In this document: positions 34,300 through 44,000 of the stretch, piece by piece
How the letters are laid out: every line of letters begins with the position of its first letter
How positions within the stretch are numbered: position 1 is the first letter of the stretch
Assembly (NCBI GenBank): GCA_938003765.1
Contig: CALKYE010000087.1
Coordinates: 1 to 64,000, forward strand
Reading direction: 5' to 3'
DNA from: an uncultured Planctomycetia bacterium
GTDB taxonomy: Bacteria > Planctomycetota > UBA1135 > GCA-002686595
DNA: 64,000 bases
Translations under genes and position numbers: made by a program
The notes under the pieces: model-generated
The model's input: only the letters and a program-made list of their open reading frames with translations
The model's database searches: none
Told to the model about the DNA's origin: nothing

Positions 34300-35775
34300 A
34301 TGAAAACCGCTCTCCACTTGGCCTCGCTGGCGTTGGCCGTCGGCGCCGTCGCCACCTCCGCCACGGCGCAAGTCGCTCCCTGGACTCAGCTCTTCCCCTC
34401 GAACAGCCCCTCGTCGCGCGAGCGACCGGCGACGGCGACCGACGGCAACGTGCTCTACATGTACGGCGGGCAGAGCGGGACCACGACCTCGACCTACGCC
34501 AACTTCTGGTCCTTCGACGGCTCGAACTGGACGCAGTTGAGCGCCACGGGCGCCGCTTGCGGACCGCGCGCGGGCGCGGTCATGGCGTGGGACACCGCGC
34601 GCGGCAAGCTCGTCGTCTTCGGCGGCAACGGCGCCGGCGGCGTGTGGACCGCCTATGAAACGACGACGTGGGAATGGGACGCCGTCAACGGCTGGGCGCA
34701 GATGGCGCCGGCGACGGTTCCCGACGGTCGCTGGCTGACGGGCGGCGGCGCATACGTGCCCGGAGTCGGCGTGGTGTTCCACGGCGGCAATGCCAAGGAC
34801 TCGCTCGGCGCCACCTACATCTCGAACGAGACCTGGGCCTGGAATGGAACGAACTGGAACTTGCTGACGAACAGCGGTCCCGCGATCCAGAACGGCGCGC
34901 TCGTGTACCGCGCGACGAGCCACGACTTGATCTACTTCGGCGGCGTGTTGAGCGGCGGCACGGGCTCGGGCGCGGCGACCTATCGCTACGACGTGAGCGC
35001 CAACACCTGGTCGCTGATCCCGACCGCGACGCTCCCGACCAGCGACGTCGCGGGCACGACCGGACCGGGTCTCCTCGCGCCGAGCGCCTACTTCCACCCG
35101 CTCACCGGCAAGGTCGTCGTTCACGGCGGTCAGGGCAACCACGGGACGTCGCAGGCGAGCAAGAAGACCTGGGAGTTCAACGGCGTCGACTGGACCGACG
35201 TGTCCGACGCCGCGAGCTCGAGCATCCGCAACTCGTCGGCGCAGTTCGTCGCTTCGCTGGGCAAGGCCTTCAGCTCCTGCGGCAACAGCGCCAACGTCGT
35301 CAGGAACTGGACGCTTCAGCACGACGTGCCGCCGCCGGCGGTGATCGCGTACTGCACCGCGGGAACGTCGACGAACGGTTGCGTGCCGTCGATCAGCGGC
35401 GTCGGCGCACCCAGTGCGTCCGCAGCCTCGGGCTTCACGATCGACGTCGCCAACATCGAAGGCCAGAAGCAGGGACTGATCTTCTACGGCGTCGCGGGAC
35501 AGGCGGCCACGCCGTGGGCGCCCTCGAGCAGCAGCTTCCTGTGCGTGAAGTCTCCGACGCAGCGCTTGCCCGCGCAGAGCTCCGGCGGGACCGCGGGCGC
35601 ATGCGACGGCGCTTTCAGCCAGGACTGGCTCGCGTTCATCGCCGCCAATCCGTCCGCGCTCGGAACGCCGCTCTCCGCCGGACAGGTCGTCAACGCGCAG
35701 GCCTGGTACCGCGATCCGCCGGCGGTGAAGACCACCAACCTCTCCAACGGCCTCGAGTTCACGCTCACGCCGTGA
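34300..35775 (+). CDS. Exported Kelch/galactose-oxidase-like protein with shared C-terminal module
   Basis: 491 aa from the ATG at 34300, giving a signal peptide that ends around TSATAQ-VA. Residues ~25-350 are Kelch-like blades, with GG pairs after YMYGG, LVVFGGNG, VVFHGGNA, IYFGG and VVVHGGQG and blade aromatics such as TWEWDAVNGW and TWAWNGTNW. The last ~140 residues are the C-terminal module: [41 protein letters not shown] and [10 protein letters not shown], ending LSNGLEFTLTP. It likely acts at or beyond the cell surface; substrate unknown. A strong terminator follows. Confidence 0.88.
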   Translation: MKTALHLASLALAVGAVATSATAQVAPWTQLFPSNSPSSRERPATATDGNVLYMYGGQSGTTTSTYANFWSFDGSNWTQLSATGAACGPRAGAVMAWDTARGKLVVFGGNGAGGVWTAYETTTWEWDAVNGWAQMAPATVPDGRWLTGGGAYVPGVGVVFHGGNAKDSLGATYISNETWAWNGTNWNLLTNSGPAIQNGALVYRATSHDLIYFGGVLSGGTGSGAATYRYDVSANTWSLIPTATLPTSDVAGTTGPGLLAPSAYFHPLTGKVVVHGGQGNHGTSQASKKTWEFNGVDWTDVSDAASSSIRNSSAQFVASLGKAFSSCGNSANVVRNWTLQHDVPPPAVIAYCTAGTSTNGCVPSISGVGAPSASAASGFTIDVANIEGQKQGLIFYGVAGQAATPWAPSSSSFLCVKSPTQRLPAQSSGGTAGACDGAFSQDWLAFIAANPSALGTPLSAGQVVNAQAWYRDPPAVKTTNLSNGLEFTLTP

Positions 35776-35830
35776 TGGCTCCGCGCACGTTCATCGACCT
35801 CGCCTGAAAGGTCGCGCCCGAGCGCAAGTC

Positions 35831-35868
35831 GAGCCGCCCGCTTCCACCGTCGGTGGGGCGGGCGGCTC
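35831..35868 (+). terminator. Strong hairpin terminator
   Basis: GAGCCGCCCG (35831-35840) pairs perfectly with CGGGCGGCTC (35859-35868), with a nested CCACC/GGTGG pairing in the loop, followed by GCTTTG. It ends the Kelch-type gene, between convergent genes. Confidence 0.75.
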
Positions 35869-35940
35869 GCTTTGCGGGTCGCGACGTGCGCGATCGAGCG
35901 CGCGGGCCGTTCGAGCTCGGCTCGACGGTCGGCGCTGCGC

Positions 35941-36609
35941 TCAGCTCGCGGCGCTCTCGAGCGGTTGAGCGAGCCACTGTGCGGCGTTGGCGAAGACCAC
36001 CTCCGCGAGCAACGCGCCGTACAAGAGCGAGAGCAGTCCGAGGCCCGCTGCCAGGCCGAGTTCGGAGGGGTCGGACAAACTCATCAGCGTGCGGATGAGG
36101 CCGGCGAGTGCGCCGAGTGCGCCGCTGACCCACGCCAGTCGATAGCCACGGCGAACGACGGCGAGGTGGAGCTCACGCTCTCGCGCGGACAGTGCCGTCG
36201 AATTGCGCGCGAGCAGGCACTCGCGCAGCGTGGCGAAGCTCTGCGCGACGCCGAAGCTCGCGCACAGCCCGGCGACGAGGAAGCCGCAGACGAAGAACAG
36301 CGCGGGCGCGTCGACGAGGTCGAGCGTGCTGTGCGCGGGCGCGGCGACCAGCGCGACGACGGCGATCGAAGCGAGTGCGGCGAGCAGGCGGGAGGGTTGA
36401 GGCATGGAGTGGACCTTTCGGTACTCGCGGGCGAGTGAAGCAGGGGGGCCGAGGGATTCGCGGGCGGCTTGCGCAGCGTCGTCCGGCGCAGCTCCTGCGC
36501 TGACGAGGCGCTCACAGGCGCTCGCGAGGTGGTCTTCGAGTTCGTCGAGCTGCTCGGCGCTCAGGCCGTGCTGCGCCAGATCGCGGCGCCACGCCTCGTG
36601 CTCACGCAT
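35941..36609 (-). CDS. Membrane protein with HAAS-like N-terminus and MotA/ExbB-like C-terminus
   Basis: 222 aa. The N-terminal ~65 residues (LSAEQLDELEDHLASACERL, AAQAARESLGPPASLAREY) resemble the short helical domain found in partners of PadR regulators (HAAS/DUF1700-like). About four transmembrane helices follow. The last pair (VSGALGALAGLIRTLMSLSD, LGLLSLLYGALLAEVVFANA) resembles the MotA/TolQ/ExbB channel helices. Its ATG overlaps the end of the PadR gene by 8 bp, so the two are co-expressed and the regulator may respond to or control this protein. Function not established. Confidence 0.75.
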   Translation of the reverse strand: MREHEAWRRDLAQHGLSAEQLDELEDHLASACERLVSAGAAPDDAAQAARESLGPPASLAREYRKVHSMPQPSRLLAALASIAVVALVAAPAHSTLDLVDAPALFFVCGFLVAGLCASFGVAQSFATLRECLLARNSTALSARERELHLAVVRRGYRLAWVSGALGALAGLIRTLMSLSDPSELGLAAGLGLLSLLYGALLAEVVFANAAQWLAQPLESAAS

Positions 36610-36934
36610 GGCTGGCGCTCCACAGCTCGCGCATGGCGGCGTCGACGGTGTTCCACTGCTCGCGCTCGTGGACGAGTTGTGCGGCGCCCTTCTCCGACAG
36701 GCGGTAGTACTTGCGGCGGCGCGCCCCACACGTCTCGTCCCAGCGCGCCGTGACGAGCCCTTCCTGCTCGAGACGGTGCAGCACCGGGTAGAGCATGCCC
36801 TCGTTCCATTCGAGCTGCCCTCGCGACACCTGGCGAACGCGCTGCAGGATGGCGTAGCCGTAGCTCTCACCCTGCAACAGGATCGAGAGCACGATGCCGA
36901 CGGACGACGCAGCGACCAGCTTGGGAGCGATCAT
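36602..36934 (-). CDS. PadR-family transcriptional regulator
   Basis: 110 aa, the usual length of the compact PadR-s2 subgroup. The winged helix-turn-helix shows SVGIVLSILLQGESYGYAIL, the family motif NEGMLYPVLHRLEQEGLVTA and ARRRKYYRLSEKGAAQL, then a C-terminal dimerisation helix. PadR proteins repress their neighbours and release DNA on binding small molecules or on envelope stress. It overlaps the membrane-protein gene downstream, suggesting autoregulation of the pair. Confidence 0.93.
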   Translation of the reverse strand: MIAPKLVAASSVGIVLSILLQGESYGYAILQRVRQVSRGQLEWNEGMLYPVLHRLEQEGLVTARWDETCGARRRKYYRLSEKGAAQLVHEREQWNTVDAAMRELWSASHA

Positions 36935-37024
36935 CGATACCTCACGAGCCCAGGTAGCGGCGCGCGATGCCTCGCCGCTTGAGGTGTCGCGCGCAGGCGC
37001 TCCGCGTCGCTTCCGTCGCGGGTT

Positions 37025-38821
37025 TCAGCTCGCGGTCAGCGGCCAGACGAGCGGCACGATCGACAGCGTGACGGCCATCGTGACCAGATCGAGCGGCACG
37101 CCGAGCTTGAGGAAGTCCGTGAAGCGATAGCCGCCGGGACCGTAGACCATCAGGTTCGTCTGGTAGCCGAAGGGCGTCGCGAAGCCGCAGGAGGCCGCGA
37201 TCATCACCGCCACCAGGAAGGGGTGGTAGTCGACGCCCAGGCTCTTCGCCGTGGCCATCGAGATCGGATACATCAGCGCGGCCGTCGCGTTGTTGGTGAG
37301 CAGCTCGGTGAGCAGCATCGTCGTCGCGTAGATCGTGGCGAGCACGAGCCAGGGGTGCTCGCCGCCGATCGCTTCGACCGCTCCGCTCGCGATGCGCGCC
37401 GCCAGTCCGGTGCTGCGCATCGTCTCGCCGATGCCGAGCGCCGCCGCGATCGTGATCAGCACTTCCCAGTCGATGCTGCGACGCGCTTCGCTCGCGCTGC
37501 AACACCCGGTCAGCAGCATGCCCGCCGCGGCGAGCAGTCCGGCGTGGACCATCGGCAGCCAGCCCAGGCCAGCCACGGCGACCATCGAGAGCAGCAGCGC
37601 GATCGCCAGCGGCGCCTTCTCGTGGCCCGGAGGACTGGAGTCCTCGAGCCGCGACACGAGGAAGAAGTCCTTCGAGTTGCGTTGCTGCTCGTGGAAGCTG
37701 GGGTGCGCCTCGAGCAGGAGCTGATCGCCCGGCTCGAGGACGATGTCGCCGATCTTCTTGTTGATGCGCTGGCCCGAGCGCGCGACCGCGATCACGGCCG
37801 CGTTGTAGACCGAGCGGAACTTGCCGTCGCGCACGGTCATGCCGACCAGCGGGCAGTGGTTGGACACCACGGCCTCGATCATGCAGCGCTCCGAGTGCGG
37901 CGCGTCGAGCTTGAAGACCTGGTTCGTGGCGGGCCGCAGTCCGCGCACCTTGCGCAGCTCGACCATCGAGTCCACGACGCCGACGAACACCAGTCGGTCG
38001 CCCTCCTGCAGCACTTCGGTCGACGCCACCGCGGGCAGCACCTTCGCGCCGCGTTCGATCTCCGCCAGGTACACGCCCGGCAGGCCGCGCAGTCCCGCCT
38101 CTTCGATGCTCTTGCCGACGAGCGGGCTCGCGGGCTCGAGCTCCATCTCGGCGGTGTACTCGCGCGGGTCGCTCGAGGCGCTGAGGGTCGGCTTGCGGTC
38201 CGGCAGGAGCCAGCGGCTCGTGACGAGGATGAACAGCACGCCGACGGCCGTCGCGGGCAGTGCGACCCACGACAGATCGAACATGCCGAGCGCGTCGCGA
38301 TCGCCGGTCTCGGCCACCACCAGGCCGTAGACGACCATGTTCGTGCTCGTGCCGATCAGCGTGCACGTGCCGCCGAGGATCGTCGCGAACGACAGCGGCA
38401 TGAACAGCTTGCCGGGTGCGATGCCCGTGCGCTTGCACAGGTCCGAGAGCACCGGCATGAACATCGCGACGATGGGCGTGTTGTTGAGGAACGCCGACAG
38501 GCCCGCGCAGGGGATCATCAGCCGCGCCTGCGCGCCGAACACCGACTTGGGGCGGCCGAGGAGCGGCTTGGTGAGCAAGCTCATCGCGCCCGTGCGCGAG
38601 AGACCGATGACCACCACGTACAGCACCGCGACGGTGATCACGGCCTCGTTGCCCAGGCCCGCGACGAGCTTGCCAGCGCTCGGGAAGGCGTCCGAGAACA
38701 GGCCCGCGGTCATGAACAGGGCGACGACTCCCAACATGACCATGTCGGTCGCCAGGTTGCGCGCGAGGGCCGCGACCATCGCCGCCAGCACGGCGAGCGT
38801 GAACCAGGATTCCCAAGTCAT
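37025..38821 (-). CDS. SLC13/DASS-type anion transporter with two RCK_C domains
   Basis: 598 aa. Two halves of transmembrane helices (residues ~1-205 and ~400-598) flank two cytoplasmic RCK_C/TrkA-C-like domains: ELEPASPLVGKSIEEAGLRG with LQEGDRLVFVG, then CPLVGMTVRDGKFRSVYNAA with LEPGDQLLLEA. Signature-like stretches are PCAGLSAFLNNTPIVAMFMP and LTNNATAALMYPISMATAKS. This layout is shared by bacterial sulfate, dicarboxylate or arsenite-type carriers of the SLC13/CitMHS group; RCK_C domains usually gate by ligand binding. The exact anion cannot be read from sequence alone. Confidence 0.93.
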   Translation of the reverse strand: MTWESWFTLAVLAAMVAALARNLATDMVMLGVVALFMTAGLFSDAFPSAGKLVAGLGNEAVITVAVLYVVVIGLSRTGAMSLLTKPLLGRPKSVFGAQARLMIPCAGLSAFLNNTPIVAMFMPVLSDLCKRTGIAPGKLFMPLSFATILGGTCTLIGTSTNMVVYGLVVAETGDRDALGMFDLSWVALPATAVGVLFILVTSRWLLPDRKPTLSASSDPREYTAEMELEPASPLVGKSIEEAGLRGLPGVYLAEIERGAKVLPAVASTEVLQEGDRLVFVGVVDSMVELRKVRGLRPATNQVFKLDAPHSERCMIEAVVSNHCPLVGMTVRDGKFRSVYNAAVIAVARSGQRINKKIGDIVLEPGDQLLLEAHPSFHEQQRNSKDFFLVSRLEDSSPPGHEKAPLAIALLLSMVAVAGLGWLPMVHAGLLAAAGMLLTGCCSASEARRSIDWEVLITIAAALGIGETMRSTGLAARIASGAVEAIGGEHPWLVLATIYATTMLLTELLTNNATAALMYPISMATAKSLGVDYHPFLVAVMIAASCGFATPFGYQTNLMVYGPGGYRFTDFLKLGVPLDLVTMAVTLSIVPLVWPLTAS

Positions 38822-38955
38822 GGAGAGGCCCGGGACTGTATCGGCGCCCTGTGAAGAAAGCTCGCGAGCCAGCGTGCGCGCGGCGCCGACGATGGGAGTG
38901 GTGTCGCGCTCGTCCGTTCGCGGCCCGTGCGCAGCGTTTCAGTCCAGCGCTGCCA

Positions 38956-39117
38956 GGAGCCAGTTGAAGAAGTCATTCGGCGCACTTCCGCGCCAAGCGC
39001 GCCGCTGCGGCGTCGGAGGCTCCGCGGCGGATCCACTCGGATTCGCCTGTGGTGCTCCTCCTTGCTGCGACGCACCTGGGTCGGAATCGCCCTCGAAGCA
39101 CTTCTTCAACGGACTCC
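38956..39117 (-). repeat. 162-bp MITE-like element with 18-bp terminal inverted repeats
   Basis: Left end ggagccagttgaagaagt (38956-38973) and the reverse complement of the right end, ggagtccgttgaagaagt (39100-39117), agree at 16 of 18 positions. A second, partial copy at window positions 1-52 matches 39066-39117 and stops at exactly the same boundary, which defines the edge independently. No obvious target-site duplication. A minus-strand open frame runs through it but has no start signal. Non-autonomous miniature element is the best guess. Confidence 0.8.
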
Positions 39118-40086
39118 CAGCGCGCGCGCCGCGGCCTGGCCGCTGAGGAACGCGCCTTCGATCCGTCCGCCGACGCAGCCGTCGCCCGCGAAGGCGAGCG
39201 CGCGCGAGCTTTCGAGCCACGCGAGCGGCGCGGCCGGTTCCTGCGGCGCCGGCAGGGCGTAGCGCCAGCGATGGGCGTCGAGGTGCGCGGGCGGAGGCAC
39301 GGCGACGCCGCTCGCGAGTTCGAACTCCGCGATGAGCTCCGCCGCGACTTGCTCGCGCGGCGCTTCCAGTCGCGCGCGCGTCCAGTCCGCAGTCGCGTGC
39401 AACACCCAGCACTCGCCCGGCGGCCGACCCGGCTTGGAGTTGTTGCGTGCGACCCACGACAGTCCCGAGTCGTGGCAGAACGCGCCGTCGAACTCGAGCG
39501 GCAGTCGCTCGCGCAATCCGACGAGCACCGCCCAGCACGGACTGGCGTCGACGCGCTCGGCGCGCGGCGCGAGCTCGCTCTGGCCGCGGAACAGCTCCGC
39601 CGCTTGCGGAAGCGGCAGCGCGGCGACGAGTTGCTCGAACTCTCCCAGCGGATGGTCCTCGGCGTCTCGCAGGCGCCAGCGTCCTCCTTCGAAGCGCGCG
39701 CTCGCGACGCGGGTGTTGGAGCGCAGCTCCAGATCGCGCGCGAGTCGCAGGGGGAGCGCATTCATCGCGGGCGCGCCGACCCAGCGCTCGGTGGGCTCGC
39801 TGAGCTCCGCGATGGAGCGTCGCGCGAGCGACACGATGCGTCCGGTCCAGGGCGCGACCACGCCTTCCGAGCGCCACGCGCGCACGCGCTCGACGAAGCG
39901 CTCGTCGCGCGCGGTGAAGTACTGCGCGCCGTGGTCGAACTCGAACGGCGGCGCGCGCCGCACGGAGCTCCGTCCGCCCGGCCCGCGGCCCTTGTCGAAC
40001 ACGACGGGCGAAGCGCCCGCGCGCGCGAGCTCCTCGGCCGCCGCCAAACCCGCCATCCCCGCGCCGATCACGCCCACACGCTTCAT
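39106..40086 (-). CDS. Renalase-like FAD-dependent amine oxidase
   Basis: 326 aa. N-terminal FAD-binding motif VGVIGAGMAGLAAAEELARA, then VVFDKGRGPGGRSSVRR and FDHGAQYFTARD, the pattern of renalase-like NAD(P)/FAD oxidoreductases, and a C-terminal LAFAGDGCVGGRIEGAFLSG closing the flavin site. Such enzymes oxidise isomeric dihydro-NAD(P) or act on unknown amines. The TGA stop lies inside the terminal inverted repeat of the MITE-like element, so the native C-terminus may have been altered by insertion, although the FAD domain is complete. Confidence 0.92.
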   Translation of the reverse strand: MKRVGVIGAGMAGLAAAEELARAGASPVVFDKGRGPGGRSSVRRAPPFEFDHGAQYFTARDERFVERVRAWRSEGVVAPWTGRIVSLARRSIAELSEPTERWVGAPAMNALPLRLARDLELRSNTRVASARFEGGRWRLRDAEDHPLGEFEQLVAALPLPQAAELFRGQSELAPRAERVDASPCWAVLVGLRERLPLEFDGAFCHDSGLSWVARNNSKPGRPPGECWVLHATADWTRARLEAPREQVAAELIAEFELASGVAVPPPAHLDAHRWRYALPAPQEPAAPLAWLESSRALAFAGDGCVGGRIEGAFLSGQAAARALGVR

Positions 40087-40132
40087 CGAGTCTCCTTCGT
40101 GGGCGCAGTACGCAGCTCGCGCAGGGAGCGAT

Positions 40133-40936
40133 TCAACCCAGTGGCCCGCTCATGTGCTGGATCTCGAACACCGTCCGGGCGCCGGCGGCGAGCAGCGCGC
40201 GCGCCGCGGTCTCGTCGCGCTCGAGGACCACCTGCAGGTGCGGGCGGCCTTCGGGGACGAGCTCCAGCAGCCGCTCGATGACCACTCGCGCCGCGCGCGC
40301 GTCGCGCAGCCGAAAGGGGAAGCAGCCGGGGAAGTGCGGATCGAACGGCGCCAGCGCGACCGGGCGCCCGTCGAGCTCGAAGCTCATGACTCGCGCGCCG
40401 TCGCGCGTGCGGTGGCGCGCCAACAGCCCGGGCGTGACCTCGAACTCGCGTTCGAGCTCGGCGTCGAACTCTGGTCCGCGCTCGCGCGCGACGACGCCCG
40501 GCGGCGACTCGGGCAGCTCGAGCGCACGTTCGATCAGCACGCGAAGCACCCAGGTGCGGTAGTCGGTCCGCATGCCGACCGAGCGGTACAGCTCGATCGC
40601 CGGCGCGTTGTCGACCTTGACGTTGAGTTGCCAGCTCGTGCAACCCGCGGCGGCCAGGCGCCGCGCCAGCTCGAGCACGATCGCGCGTCCCAGTCCTCTC
40701 CCGCGCGCGTCGGGCGCGACCACGACGTTGCGCACGTAGCCGCACGGGAGCAGCGCTTGCCCGTACCCGTAGCCGACGATCGCGCCGTCGGACTCGGCGA
40801 AGAACGTGTCGGGGCCCTGCGTCCGCAGCCAGACCTCGGCGCTGGGCAGCGGATCGTCGACGCCGAGCTCGGCGAACAGGCGCGCCCAGTCGTCGAAGCG
40901 CGCGAGGGTGGCGGGCAGGAACTGCGGCGGGGTCAC
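40133..40936 (-). CDS. GNAT-family N-acetyltransferase
   Basis: 267 aa from a GTG at 40936. Longer versions would run back into the divergent subtilase gene and look unnatural. The acetyl-CoA site is clear: YVRNVVVAPDARGRGLGRAI (the R/Q-x-x-G-x-G/A loop is RGRGLG), followed by NVKVDNAPAIELYRSVGMRT. The C-terminal ~110 residues (FDPHFPGCFPFRLRDARAAR, LLELVPEGRPHLQVVLERDE) could be a degenerate second GNAT-like fold. Substrate unknown. It is upstream of the renalase-like gene on the same strand with a 46-bp gap, so an operon is possible. Confidence 0.85.
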   Translation of the reverse strand: MTPPQFLPATLARFDDWARLFAELGVDDPLPSAEVWLRTQGPDTFFAESDGAIVGYGYGQALLPCGYVRNVVVAPDARGRGLGRAIVLELARRLAAAGCTSWQLNVKVDNAPAIELYRSVGMRTDYRTWVLRVLIERALELPESPPGVVARERGPEFDAELEREFEVTPGLLARHRTRDGARVMSFELDGRPVALAPFDPHFPGCFPFRLRDARAARVVIERLLELVPEGRPHLQVVLERDETAARALLAAGARTVFEIQHMSGPLG

Positions 40937-41060
40937 GGACGCCGGAGCGTAGCAGCGCGTCGCATTTCCCCGCGAAAACAGGCGCGAGAGACCGGCCTCC
41001 TCGTGGAGGAGCTGCGGCGCGGCTTCGCGCTCTCCATCGCACCTCCTCCCCGCCCCGACC

Positions 41061-44000
41061 ATGAAGTTGACCACCCTGTCGTTGGCCGCCCTGTTCCTCA
41101 CCTCCCGCGCGTCAGCGCAGGAGTTCGCCCAAGTCGTGGCTTCGCCCGCTGACGCTTCCACCGGCTGGCTGAGCGACGCTCCGCTGACGCCTCAGACGGT
41201 TGCGCCGCTCCTCGACGACGAAGTCCCGTTGCCCATCGGGGCCCAGGTCGCGCCTGAGCGCGACGGCGATCGCCAGCTCGCGCCGGCCTCGGGCGATCCG
41301 TACTTCCTGGGCTTCGCAGCGGGCTCGCACTATCCGCCGCGCGACGAACGCATCGACCCGGACCTGCTCGCCCAGCTCGCCGCGCAGCCCGCCGACGGTC
41401 GACCCGCGGGCGTGAACTACGCCTTCGTGATGTTCTCGCGGCGGATGACCGACGAGCGCATCGAAGTGCTCGAAGAGCTGGGCGCGCGCGCGCTCGAGCG
41501 GCACCCGCACTACACGTTGAAGGTGGTGTTCGACGCGACGCGGCTCGAGGAGCTGGCCGCGCTCGACTTCGTGCGCTGGATCGGCGTCGCCCGGCCCTGG
41601 CAGAAGCTGCACCCCGCGCTCGCGCCCGCTCTGGCGGCGCTGCGCGACGGCGAGCTCGCCGAGGTCTACATCGACCTGTTCGACTCGGACCTGTGCGAAC
41701 ACTCCACGCAGCACCCGCTCGCTCCGGCCAGTTTCCGCGCAGGCGCGAGCGTGGTCGAAGCGCCGGGCCACGAGGCGCAGCGTTGGATGTCCAACGGCTG
41801 GCAGCAGCACGCGCTCGAAGACCTGGGCGTCGAGGTGCTCGAGTACGTCGACTCGATCCGCGCCTTCCGCGCGCGCGTGGCGCCGGCGTCGATCGAGCAA
41901 CTCGTGACGCTCGACTTCGTGCAGTTCCTCGAGCCCGTGGTCGCGGTCGAGCCGCACGCGCTCCACGATCAGTCGATGCCCATGGTCAACGCCGACATCA
42001 TGCGCAACCAGTTCAACGGCGCGTGGAACCAGTACTGCGTGGTCGGCTATGCGGACTCCGGCTTCTACGGGCACCCCGACCTGCTGCACACGCTGGGACT
42101 GGGCTGGGACTTCTCCTCGGACGGCAATCCGTGGATCGACAACTGCGGCCACGGCACGCACGTGTTCGGGACCATGCTGGGCAGCGGCAACGTGACCGAC
42201 GAGCACGCCGGCGTCGCGCCCGGACTCAGCACCTGGCACGGCGGCTACCACTTCAACGCGAAGATCTTCAGCACGTCCTGTCAGGGCAGCTTCTCGCTGT
42301 CGTCGGCGATGAACGTGCTGCACACGCCGTTCACCTTCAACGGCATCACCACGCCCAAGCCGCACGTCCAGAACCACTCGTGGGGTTCGCTCACGACGGG
42401 AGGCTGGTTCGGCACCGAGGCCGAGGCGCGCCTGCTCGACAACGAGGTGTTCGGCCACGGGCAGCTGCTGTGCTTCTCGGCGGGCAACGACGGGCCGAAC
42501 GCGGGCTCGCTGACGCTGCAGGCCTCCGCCAAGAACGTTCTCACGGTCGGCAGCGTGGTCGACGAGTTCACTGGTGTGATCCCGGCGGGCGAGATCTCGG
42601 GCTTCTCGAGCCGCGGGCCTGCCGCCGACGGCCGCTGGAAGCCCAACGTGTGCGCGGTGGGCGAGGACGTGATGTCGCTGCTCACCAACTCGAGCAGCTA
42701 CACGCGCAAGAGCGGCACCTCGATGGCCTCCCCGCACGTGGCGGGCGTGGCGGCGCAGATCGTCGACGCCAAGACCACGCAGGTCGGCTACAAGGCCGAC
42801 TTGCTCGCGGCGATGCTCATGGGCTCGGCCATCCAGCGCAACAACACCGTCATCAGCTGGGAAGGCGAGCCGCACCTGTCGAACTACGGGACGGGCCGCG
42901 TCGACGCACGGCGCGCGATCCAGAACACGCCGCAGTGGAACATGCAGTCGTGGAACTTCAACCAGGGCGGCAGCGTGGCGTTCGCCGACTTCAGCGTGCC
43001 GGCGGGGACGACGCGCATGGTGGTGTGCATGCGCTACCACGAGACTGCGGCCTCCTCAGGCGCCTCGCGCGCGCTGGTGCACGACTTCGACCTGTACCTC
43101 GACGCGGCGCCGTTCACGGCCTCGAACACGGCCAGCGGCGACTTCTTCGCGCAAGCCTCGCAGCTCGACAACACCGAGATCCGCGTGTTCGACAACCCGA
43201 CCAGCGGATCGTGGCGCTGGAAGAACTGGCCCGCGTCGGTCGGCGCCACCTGCGACGTGAGCGTGACCGTGGCGACCACCACCGGAGACATCACGCCCGC
43301 GGGCGCGCTGACCGTGCTCAGCAGCGATACGTGCCTCGCGCCCGGCGAGGTCGTGAGCATCGACGCTTACTACAGCGTGACGGGTGACACTGCGTCGGCG
43401 GTCTGGCTCGACACCAGCTCGACGGGGGACTTGCTCGTCGCCGCCGACGCGTTCCTGTACGACAACCGGCAGGCGAACATGCTCGACAACGACACCCTCG
43501 GGCGCGAGATCACCATCGGCAACGTGCCGCTCGGCGTGGCGCGGCGGGCGCGCTGGCAGACGCGCTGGTTCAGCGAAGGACTCAAGACCTTCCAGATCGA
43601 CGCGCGCTCCGAGAACGCCGTGCAGGCGACCAACGTCCAGACGTTCTACGTCGACGGCACGCCGCCCGCCGGCCCCACGATCGTGAGCTCGCCGACGCAC
43701 GCACCCGGCGTGAACCAATGCGCGCTGGCCCTGACGATGCAGTGGAGCGCCGCCACCGACGGCGTGTCGGGACTGGCCGGCTACGTGGCGTTGCTCGACG
43801 GCGCGCCCGGCACGGAGCCGACGAGCACGACTCCGGGAGCGCTCGTTCTCGCCAGCAGCGCCACGAGCTGGAACACGACGCTCGCGCAGGACTTGAACGA
43901 CCGCTGGTTCCACATCCGCGCCTACGACAACTGCGGCAACCTCGGGCAGACGCGCCACTACGGCCCGATCCGCGCGACCGGTTCGTACGTCAACAACTAC

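Noticed and set aside
38939..39877. Minus-strand frame that runs through the MITE-like element and ends in DFFNWLLAALD
   Set aside because: Most of it is a shadow of the renalase-like gene in another frame. The part inside the element has no start codon or ribosome-binding site, so a peptide encoded by the element is not supported here.
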